This document shows, in pieces, positions 47,885 to 61,852 of a stretch of DNA of 64,000 nucleotides. This stretch comes from Actinoplanes octamycinicus (GTDB lineage: Bacteria > Actinomycetota > Actinomycetes > Mycobacteriales > Micromonosporaceae). Positions within the stretch are counted from its first letter, which is position 1; every line of letters starts with the position of its first letter. Made by a program: the position numbers and the translations under genes. The notes below the pieces were generated by a model that was not told the DNA's origin, searched no databases, and was given only the letters and a program-made list of their open reading frames with translations. The stretch lies in NCBI RefSeq assembly GCF_014205225.1, contig NZ_JACHNB010000001.1:2523501-2587500 (forward strand), written 5' to 3'.

Positions 47885-49531
47885 ATGGGTTACGTGGATG
47901 TGGCCGGCGCCGGGTTCGTCCTGCCGGACGGCCGGGAGTTGTTCGCCGACGTGTCGTTCCGGGTCGGTGAGGGCGCCAAGGTCGCGCTGGTCGGGCCGAA
48001 CGGGGCGGGCAAGACCACCCTGCTGCGGATGGTGGCCGGCGACATCCCGATGCAGTCCGGGACCGTCGCCCGGGTCGGCGGGCTGGGCGTGATGCGCCAG
48101 TTCATCGGCATGATCGGGGACGACCGGACGCTGGAGGACCTGGCGCTGTCGCTGGTCGGGCCGCCGCTGCGGGAGGCGGGCGAGCGGCTGGCCCGGGCGA
48201 CGGCGGGGCTGGACGAGACCGAGAAGAGCCAGATCGCGTACGCGAACGCGCTGGCCGCCTGGGGCGAAGCCGGCGGATACGACGCCGAGGTGGTCTTCGA
48301 CACGGTGGCGGTCGCGATCCTCGGCAAGCCGTGGGAGGAGGCCAAGCACCGCGTGGTGCGCACCCTCTCCGGCGGCGAGCAGAAACGGTTCGCCCTCGAC
48401 CTGCTGCTGCGCGGCACCGACGAGGTGCTGCTGCTCGACGAGCCGGACAACTTCCTCGACGTGCCCGCCAAGCGCTGGCTGGAGCAACGGATCCGGGAGT
48501 CGGCCAAGACGATCATGTACGTCTCGCACGACCGGGAGCTGCTGGCGCAGACCGCCGACCGGGTGGTCGCGGTCGAGGGCGGCAGCGCGTGGGTGCATCC
48601 GGGCGGGTTCGCCTCCTGGCACGAGGCCCGGTCGAACCGGCACGAGCGGATGGAGGAGCTGCGCCGGCGCTGGGACGAGGAGCACGAGAAGCTGCGCGAG
48701 CTGGTCTTCACGCTGAAGAACAAGGCGGCCTACAACGACGGGCTGGCCTCGCGGTACCAGGCGGCCCAGACCCGGCTGCGCAAGTTCGAGGAGGCCGGCC
48801 CGCCGCCGCTGCCGCCCAAGGAGCAGTCGGTCCGGATGAACCTGCGCGGCGGCCGGACCGGCAAGCGCGCGGTCATCTGCGAGCAGCTCGAGCTGGAGGA
48901 TCTGACCTTCCCGTTCGACCTGGAGATCTGGTACGGCGACCGGGTCGCCGTGCTCGGCGCGAACGGCAGCGGCAAGTCGCACTTCCTGCGGCTGCTCGCG
49001 GCCGGCGGCAGCGAGCCCGACCTGGAGCACCGGCCGGTCGACGGCGCGCCGCTCGCGCACGTCAAGCACAACGGCGTGGCGCGGCTCGGCGCGCGGGTCC
49101 GGCCCGGCCACTTCTCGCAGACCCACGACCGGCCCGAGCTGATGGAGAAGACGCTCGTCGAGATCCTCTGGCGCGGCGACGAGCACCGGTCCGGGATGGA
49201 CCGGGCCGGCGCGATGAAGCACCTCAGCCGCTACGAGCTGTCCGCGCAGGGCGACCAGCGTTTCGGCACCCTCTCCGGCGGCCAGCAGGCGCGGTTCCTG
49301 GTGCTGTTGCTGGAGCTGTCCGGGGCGACGTTGCTGCTGCTCGACGAGCCGACCGACAACCTGGACCTGGCCTCCGCGGAGGCGCTCGAGGAGGGGCTGA
49401 AGGCCTTCGACGGGACGGTGATTGCGGTCACCCACGACCGCTGGTTCACCCGGTCCTTCGATCGCTTCGTGCTGTTCAGGAGCGACAACGAGGTGACCGA
49501 GGTGCCCGAGCCAGTTTGGGACGTGCGCTAG
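47885..49531 (+). CDS. ABC-F family ATPase
   Basis: A 548-residue protein with two ATPase domains and no membrane segments. Domain 1 has GPNGAGKTT, LSGGE and LLLDEPDNFLD. Domain 2 has GANGSGKSH, LSGGQQ and LLLDEPTDNLD. A linker rich in charged helix (about 240-310) corresponds to the P-site tRNA interaction region. ABC-F proteins act on ribosomes in translation control or antibiotic resistance; the sequence does not settle which. An ATG 9 bases upstream is a possible alternative start. Confidence 0.88.
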   Translation: MGYVDVAGAGFVLPDGRELFADVSFRVGEGAKVALVGPNGAGKTTLLRMVAGDIPMQSGTVARVGGLGVMRQFIGMIGDDRTLEDLALSLVGPPLREAGERLARATAGLDETEKSQIAYANALAAWGEAGGYDAEVVFDTVAVAILGKPWEEAKHRVVRTLSGGEQKRFALDLLLRGTDEVLLLDEPDNFLDVPAKRWLEQRIRESAKTIMYVSHDRELLAQTADRVVAVEGGSAWVHPGGFASWHEARSNRHERMEELRRRWDEEHEKLRELVFTLKNKAAYNDGLASRYQAAQTRLRKFEEAGPPPLPPKEQSVRMNLRGGRTGKRAVICEQLELEDLTFPFDLEIWYGDRVAVLGANGSGKSHFLRLLAAGGSEPDLEHRPVDGAPLAHVKHNGVARLGARVRPGHFSQTHDRPELMEKTLVEILWRGDEHRSGMDRAGAMKHLSRYELSAQGDQRFGTLSGGQQARFLVLLLELSGATLLLLDEPTDNLDLASAEALEEGLKAFDGTVIAVTHDRWFTRSFDRFVLFRSDNEVTEVPEPVWDVR

Positions 49532-49570
49532 CCAGACTCATCAACGACCGGTTAGGGTCCGGTTACAACA

Positions 49571-49665
49571 ACACCCACGGGAGTCCGGGCACCGGGCTGA
49601 GAGGGGGGCTGATGCGGCCCCCGACCGTCGAACCTGATCCGGGTCATGCCGGCGCAGGGAGGAGC
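49571..49665 (+). promoter_or_regulatory. TPP (THI-box) riboswitch
   Basis: The conserved thiamine pyrophosphate aptamer blocks are present in order: CACGGGAGTCCGGG, ACCGGGCTGAGAGGG, ACCGTCGAACCTGATC and CGGGTCATGCCGGCGCAGG. The tail GGGAGGAG is also the thiE ribosome-binding site, 6 bases before the ATG, so TPP binding would likely hide it and shut off translation of the thi operon. Confidence 0.95.
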
Positions 49666-49670
49666 GTGTC

Positions 49671-50255
49671 ATGGACGCCTTGTCGTTCCCCAGGCTGCAC
49701 GTCATCACCGACGACCTCGACGTCGTCCGCGGGGTGGCGCAGCCCGGCGTGGCGGTGCAGATCAGGATCAAGAGCAACGACCGTTTCGCGTACGAGGTGA
49801 GCACCGCCGCCGTCGGCATCTGCCGAGCCGCCGGAGCGATGGTCCTGGTCAACGACCGGATCGGAGTCGCGCTGGCGGCCGGCGCGGACGGGGTGCACCT
49901 CGGCGCCGACGACCTGCCGGTGGACGCCGCCCGGCGGGTGCTCGGCCCGGCCGCCGTCATCGGCGCGACCTGCCGGACCCCGGAGTCGGCGCGGGCCGCC
50001 GTCGCCCAGGGCGCGACGTACCTGGGCGTCGGACCCGCCTTCGCCACGTCCACCAAGGACGGACTGCCGCCGCCGCTCGGCCCGGACCGGGTCGCCGAGG
50101 TGGCCGCCGCCGTCCCGGAGACCCCGGTGCTGGCGATCGGCGGGATCACCCTGGACCGGGTCCCGCTGCTGAAGACGCACGGCATCGCCGCGGTGGCCGC
50201 GTTCACCGCGGACCCGCACGGGTCGGCCGGGGCGTTCCTGCGGGCCCTGGCATGA
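49671..50255 (+). CDS. thiE: Thiamine phosphate synthase
   Basis: A 194-residue TIM-barrel enzyme joining HMP-PP and HET-P to thiamine phosphate. Key motifs are visible: QIRIKSNDR (pyrophosphate binding), LVNDRIGVAL with the catalytic Asn-Asp, DGVHLGADD and GVGPAFATSTKDG. It is the first gene behind the riboswitch; its stop overlaps the thiO ATG by 4 bases. It is the clearly functional ThiE of the two in this operon. Confidence 0.94.
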   Translation: MDALSFPRLHVITDDLDVVRGVAQPGVAVQIRIKSNDRFAYEVSTAAVGICRAAGAMVLVNDRIGVALAAGADGVHLGADDLPVDAARRVLGPAAVIGATCRTPESARAAVAQGATYLGVGPAFATSTKDGLPPPLGPDRVAEVAAAVPETPVLAIGGITLDRVPLLKTHGIAAVAAFTADPHGSAGAFLRALA

Positions 50256-51258
50256 GGGCCGGCATCGTCGGCGGCGGCATCATCGGGCTCAGCGTCGCCG
50301 CCGAGCTGCTGCGGCGCGGGGCGGACGTCACGGTCTACGACCCGGCGCCCGACGGGACCGGCGGCGCCTGGCACGTGGCCGCCGGGATGCTCGCCCCGGG
50401 AGGCGAGTCGGTCTTCGAGTTCCCGCAGCTGGAACGGCTGCTGGCGGCGTCCGCCGAGCTGTGGCCGGCGTTCGCCGCGGACCTCGGGGAGGTCGGCTAC
50501 GACACCGCCGGGACCCTCGGCCTGGCGCTGACCGCGGACGACGTCGCGGAGATGAGCCGGGAGTGGCGGCACCAGAAGCTGGCCCCGCTCACCGGCTCGC
50601 AGGTGCGGGAGTACGAACCGGCGCTCTCCCCGCGGATCCGGGCCGGCGTCCACGCCCCGACCGAGCTGCAGGTCGACCCGCGGCGGGTGATCCGGGCGTT
50701 GCGGGCGACGCTGGACGGACGCGTACGCGAAGCGGCTGTTCTCGATCTCTCCGAAGTGGACGCGGACGTCGTCGTGGTGGCGGCCGGATGTGGCACGGCG
50801 GCGCTCACCGGGCTGCCGATCCGGCCGGTGAAAGGCCAGGTCCTCCGGCTGCGCGGCGAGCCCGGGCTGCTCCGGCACGTGATCGACGGCGCCGCCGACG
50901 GCCGGCACGTCTACCTGGTGCCGCGCGCCGACGGCGAGATCGTGGTCGGCGCCACCCAGGAGGAACGCACCGACCGGCAGCCCACCGCCGGCGGCGTCCA
51001 CGACCTGCTGCGCGCCGCCCTCGACCTGGTCCCCGGCCTGGCCGACCACGAACTCGCCGAGGTCACCGTCGGGCACCGCCCCGGCACCCCGGACAACGCC
51101 CCGATCCTCGGCACGCTCCGCGACAACGTCGTCGTCGCCGCCGGGCACCACCGCAACGGCATCCTGCTCGCGCCGATCACCGCACGCCTGATCGCCGACC
51201 TGGTGCTCACCGGAGAAACCGACCCGCTCATCGACGACTTCACCCCCGGGAGGTTCGG

Positions 51259-51268
<10 letters not shown>
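50252..51268 (+). CDS. thiO: Glycine oxidase ThiO
   Basis: A 338-residue FAD-dependent amine oxidase of the DAO family that oxidises glycine to dehydroglycine for the thiazole ring. The FAD-binding GIVGGGIIGLSVAAELLRRG opens the protein and the C-terminal GHHRNGILLAPITA flavin motif closes it. It is coupled to thiE (ATGA) and overlaps thiS by 10 bases. Confidence 0.93.
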
Positions 51269-58477
<7,209 letters not shown>

Positions 58478-58586
58478 CGCTAAACGTCTGATCCTCGGAA
58501 TGGCGGTTCCTGTCAGGCGCAGGTTTGCATCGAGTTACCTCGACGGTACTCGCTGCGGGAACGCCGTGCCGGAGATCAGGTCAGGA

Positions 58587-58991
58587 TCACGGCTCCACGT
58601 ACTTGGCCGAGATCGCGGTGATCCCGGTCCAGTCGGCGGCCGGGTCGCACACGAACGGGTTGCCCGGGGTGCACGCGAACGCGGTGGTCGTCCCGCCGGT
58701 CGCCGTCACCGTGACGGTCAGCGTCCCGGTGGTGATGGCCGTGGTTCCGTCGTCCTTGACGAGGGCCATGTTCATCGCGGTGATCGTGCCCGAGTTGGGG
58801 CTGGCGGCGTGGGTGAACGTCAGAGTGTTGATGGTTGCCCCGCTCACCGTGATCGGGGCGGCGAGCTCACCACCGACGACGACAGCAGTCGGGGTCGAAG
58901 CGAGGCCGTTGCCGGCGGTGAAGGCGGTGCTACCGGCGGCGACGGCACCGGCGACGGCGACGCCGCCAACAAGCTGCAGCATGTTACGCAT
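58587..58991 (-). CDS. Small secreted protein, probable SipW-type substrate
   Basis: A 134-residue protein with a short positive start (MRNM), a Gly/Ala-rich hydrophobic segment (LVGGVAVAGAVAAGSTAFTA) similar to SipW-dependent signal peptides, and a Thr/Val-rich, beta-prone mature part of about 105 residues with two cysteines near the C-terminus (FACTPGNPFVC). AGGGAAA (59007-59001) precedes the ATG. No family was recognised; TasA/camelysin-like secretion is suggested only by the signal sequence and the adjacent signal-peptidase gene. It is the first gene after a c-di-GMP riboswitch. Confidence 0.75.
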   Translation of the reverse strand: MRNMLQLVGGVAVAGAVAAGSTAFTAGNGLASTPTAVVVGGELAAPITVSGATINTLTFTHAASPNSGTITAMNMALVKDDGTTAITTGTLTVTVTATGGTTTAFACTPGNPFVCDPAADWTGITAISAKYVEP

Positions 58992-59010
58992 ATGTGATCG
59001 TTTCCCTGTT

Positions 59011-59094
59011 CGTTCGGTGGTAGCCCAGCCGACCTCGTGGGTCCTGTGGCTTTGCGTCCCCGGCTCGCGCCGGGTTTGCCCTTCTCGCCGAGCG
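59011..59094 (-). promoter_or_regulatory. c-di-GMP-I (GEMM) riboswitch
   Basis: On the minus strand the conserved blocks occur in order: AAGGGCAAACC, a stem CGGC with GCGA tetraloop, GGGACGCAAAGCC, a variable hairpin (ACAGGACC to GGTCGGC) and TGGGCTACCACC. The outer P1 stem pairs CGCTCGG with CCGAACG (one mismatch). The GNRA tetraloop on P2, needed for docking, is present. The aptamer ends 3 bases from the ribosome-binding site of the small secreted-protein gene, so control of translation is plausible. Confidence 0.93.
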
Positions 59095-59277
59095 GACGTC
59101 GTTATCCCCTGGCGACTGGATGATTCGGTCGGTGCCGGGGGGCGGGTGAGGGTTAGCGCGACATTTACTGGACTGACTTTTCCCATTCGGGCACCTGAGC
59201 GCCGACGCGGTGCTATCGGGTGCGCGGCGGTTGCGAAAGGCGTCCGGAAAACGGGCAGCGAGGGCGATCCGGGCGAC
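59095..59277. other. Gap before the c-di-GMP riboswitch
   Basis: It should hold the minus-strand promoter of the riboswitch operon, but no hexamer pair fits well enough to call. No gene is supported. Confidence 0.5.
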
Positions 59278-59315
59278 AAAACGGCGCGGCAGCCGTCCGG
59301 AGACGATTGCCGCGC
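59278..59315 (-). terminator. Terminator of the RNase gene
   Basis: GCGCGGCA pairs with TGCCGCGC across a 16-base loop, and on the minus strand the stem is followed by CG and TTTT. It lies 28 bases past the RNase stop codon. Confidence 0.75.
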
Positions 59316-59343
59316 GGGTGCTCAGGGCGTACGAAAAATGGGG

Positions 59344-59772
59344 TCAGAGCTTGTAGAAGGTCACGTAGTGATCCGGGGTGAAGTAGGCGACCTTGGTGCT
59401 CCGGTTCACCACGATCCGGTAAGCGTCGCGCGAAGCGCCCTTCGCCCGGGAATACACGTCATATTCGTTGTAGGTGGCGGACGGCAGGTATCCCTCGCGG
59501 TTCTGGAACGTGCCGCCGGTGTAGTTGTAGTTGCCGTAGGGCCAGGAGTACCAGCCGGCGCTGAGCGGCCAGCCGAGCGACTTCCAGCCGGTGTACGCGG
59601 TGCGCGCCGCCGAGCAGCGGCTGATCGTGCAACTCGAGTAGACGGCGGCCTGGGCGGCGGCGGTGTGCGTCGGGGCGACCACGGCCGGGGCGATCAGCGC
59701 GGTGCCGGCCAGGCCGATCACCGCGGCCAGGCTGAGCAGCAGCCGGCGGACGCGGGGCAGGGGGCGGTTCAT
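59344..59772 (-). CDS. Secreted guanyl-specific ribonuclease (RNase Sa/barnase type)
   Basis: A 142-residue protein: a signal peptide (about residues 1-43, RR followed by a hydrophobic stretch and AQA), then a ribonuclease domain resembling RNase Sa. The FQNREGYLP block is conserved and the catalytic residues E103 (YNEYDV), R119 (AYRIVV) and H135 (TPDHYVTF) have the family spacing of 16 and 16. It would cut single-stranded RNA after G outside the cell. CGGAG lies 7 bases before the ATG at 59772. No barstar-like inhibitor gene is adjacent. Confidence 0.88.
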   Translation of the reverse strand: MNRPLPRVRRLLLSLAAVIGLAGTALIAPAVVAPTHTAAAQAAVYSSCTISRCSAARTAYTGWKSLGWPLSAGWYSWPYGNYNYTGGTFQNREGYLPSATYNEYDVYSRAKGASRDAYRIVVNRSTKVAYFTPDHYVTFYKL

Positions 59773-59777
59773 GTTCG

Positions 59778-59877
59778 AACTCCGATGCGGGGAGAGGGGA
59801 TGAAGCCCGGACATCGGTCATCGTTTCGGCCCGAGCCGCCCGGCGGTACCTCCCGGTCCCATCATTTCATCGGAGTT
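59778..59877 (-). promoter_or_regulatory. Long-range inverted repeat covering the RNase ribosome-binding site
   Basis: AACTCCGATG (59778-59787) and CATCGGAGTT (59868-59877) are perfect 10-bp inverted copies 80 bases apart. The copy next to the gene contains the CGGAG ribosome-binding site, so pairing in an mRNA that begins upstream would hide it. Confidence 0.5.
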
Positions 59878-59887
59878 TACGAATGTT

Positions 59888-61309
59888 TTACTGGCCGCCG
59901 AGCCCGCTCACCCAATCGACATAGTCCGTTTCCGATCCTGGCCGGCGGGCCGGTCCGCTGATCGAGGTGGGCTCGACGACCGGGCCGCGGGCGGCGCTGA
60001 CCGGCTGACCGGCCGCGAACCCGTCGAACCGGTCGCCGGCCGGCGGCGGGGCCGGGGCCGGCGCTGGGGCGGCCGAGCGCCGCGACCGCCAGCCGCCCCG
60101 CCCGCCGGACGACGGCGTCGGTTGCTGGCCGGAGAAGCGCGGCGGGTTGCCCGGAGCCGGTGCCTGCGGCGGGGCCTGGGCCGGCGCGGGCGCCTGGGGC
60201 CGGGCCTGGGTCGGGGTGGGCTCGGCCGGGAACGGCGCGCCGGACCGGAACGGGCTGCCGGTGCCGGCCGAGAACGGGTTGTTCGGCGTGCCCGGCACGG
60301 CCGGCAGCACCCCGGTGTCGGACGGCCGCAGCTGCTCCTCGGGGCGCTGCGCGGCGGCCGCCGCGGCCAGCGCGATGGCCGACAGCTCCGGGGCGTCCCG
60401 CTTGGGCAGCGGCGCGGCGGCCGGCTCGGCTGCCGCCGGAGCGTCCACCGGCGCGGCGGCCGGGGCGCTGCGGACGATCGCCGACAGCACCGAGCCGAGC
60501 ACGCCGGCGCCGCACGCGGTCATCGCCGCCCAGTACGGGTCGGACTGGAAGCCGGCCGAGCCGGTCTCCGGGCCGGCGATCAGGTACGCCATGGTGAGCA
60601 GCGCCGGACCGGCCAGCCCGGCCAGCCCCACGGCCAGGGTGGAGAGCTTGCGCCCGCGTGCCACCCAGCCGACCACCAGGCCGGCCAGCAGGGCGAACGT
60701 CGGCATGGTGAGGAAGGCGGTGTGCCCGGCGACGGCGGACGGGATCAGGCTGCCGTCGAGCACGCCCAGCCGGATCGCGATCGGGGTGCGGCCGGGCAGC
60801 AGCGACGGGCCGATCGAGATCAGCGCGACCAGCCAGGCCAGCACGCTCAGCGTGGCGATGCTCCAGCGGGCCACCGGCTTGGCGGCGGCGGCCCAGGCGG
60901 CGAAGATGCCGGCCGCCGCGCCGAGCCCGACGGCCGCGCCGATCACGAAGACCGGCTGCACCCCGGCGACCTGCGCGGCCCGGGCCGGCTGCGTGGTCAG
61001 CGGGAGGATGGCCAGCGAGCCGAGGCCGGCTGCGATGCCCATGGCGAGGGCGCCGCCGGGGCCGACCGGGCGGGGGCGCCAGCGCGGGCGCATGCCGGTG
61101 GCGACCAGCGCGCCGAGCGCGGCGGCGGTCATCGTGATCCAGGCGACCCAGGCGAGCTGCGCGGTCCAGTTGTTACGCGCAGTGATGTCGAGGACGCGGT
61201 CCAGTCGGACGATGCCGAGACCGTAGGCGATGCCGAGTTGGCCGGCTCCGATCACCGCTGCTGCCGTGGCGGTGGTGGCCAGCAACTTCACCCAGCTCCG
61301 AAATGCCAT
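59888..61309 (-). CDS. Multi-TM protein with proline-rich cytoplasmic tail
   Basis: A 473-residue membrane protein with about eight hydrophobic segments in the first 280 residues, followed by about 190 residues of Ala/Pro-rich disordered tail. No family was recognised. The ATG at 61309 is used; a GTG 9 bases upstream is possible and neither has a ribosome-binding site. Its stop lies 115 bp before the RNase start, so read-through into that gene is possible. Confidence 0.7.
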   Translation of the reverse strand: MAFRSWVKLLATTATAAAVIGAGQLGIAYGLGIVRLDRVLDITARNNWTAQLAWVAWITMTAAALGALVATGMRPRWRPRPVGPGGALAMGIAAGLGSLAILPLTTQPARAAQVAGVQPVFVIGAAVGLGAAAGIFAAWAAAAKPVARWSIATLSVLAWLVALISIGPSLLPGRTPIAIRLGVLDGSLIPSAVAGHTAFLTMPTFALLAGLVVGWVARGRKLSTLAVGLAGLAGPALLTMAYLIAGPETGSAGFQSDPYWAAMTACGAGVLGSVLSAIVRSAPAAAPVDAPAAAEPAAAPLPKRDAPELSAIALAAAAAAQRPEEQLRPSDTGVLPAVPGTPNNPFSAGTGSPFRSGAPFPAEPTPTQARPQAPAPAQAPPQAPAPGNPPRFSGQQPTPSSGGRGGWRSRRSAAPAPAPAPPPAGDRFDGFAAGQPVSAARGPVVEPTSISGPARRPGSETDYVDWVSGLGGQ

Positions 61310-61318
61310 GCCGGGCAC

Positions 61319-61755
61319 GTTACGGAATGCGGTGGCCGGTCCGCCAGTGGGGAGTCGGCTTCTTAAGACAGCCTAAAGTCTGACCAAGATCAGTCACTCT
61401 CGGTTAGTTCGGAGCGACCGATCGGTGAGTTGCGCCACGTACCCTCCAGAGTGGACACTGTCCGGCACGGACAACGAGTCCGTCGCGTCGTGCTGATTAT
61501 TGCGAATGTGAGACCCCTGCTCAGAAGCCATGATTCGGTCAGCGAGCGGGACGGGGCTCTCACATAGTGGTTGGAATCGTGATCGTGTCCGGTGGCCGGA
61601 GGCGTTCCGGCGGTCGCCGATGAGACATTCGCGCACGTCAACGCGTTGGTGGTGGCCGGGACCGGGTTCCGCCCCGGGGTGGCACTCGGACAGCCGGGTG
61701 GTTTCCGGGAGGATCCAGGCTTCCCAAACCGGCCGGGGTTCTGATGAAATCGCCG
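61319..61755. other. Divergent intergenic region before the sensor kinase
   Basis: No gene is supported. TGTGAGACCCC (61507-61517) and GGGGCTCTCACA (61553-61564) form an inverted repeat with a one-base bulge around a 35-base loop. The long kinase leader has no recognised riboswitch family. Confidence 0.5.
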
Positions 61756-61781
61756 CCGTGCCGAAATCGGCACGGAATTTT
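61756..61781 (+). terminator. Terminator-like hairpin in the kinase leader
   Basis: CCGTGCCGA pairs perfectly with TCGGCACGG (9 bp, 2-base loop), followed by AATTTT, 72 bases before the kinase start. It could be an attenuator. Confidence 0.55.
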
Positions 61782-61852
61782 CTGCGGGCTACGGACGGGG
61801 CCGGGCCGCAGCCCTCGAACGGCATCGCGCCGGCGTCCGCGAAGGAGATGTC

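Noticed and set aside
49571..49665. Possible start of thiE inside the riboswitch
   Set aside because: The GTG/ATG codons there belong to conserved aptamer positions; the ribosome-binding site at the aptamer end fixes the start at 49671.
58587..59279. A longer 230-residue version of the small secreted protein
   Set aside because: The extra N-terminal part would be translated from the c-di-GMP aptamer; the ATG at 58991 has a ribosome-binding site and exposes a signal peptide at the N-terminus.
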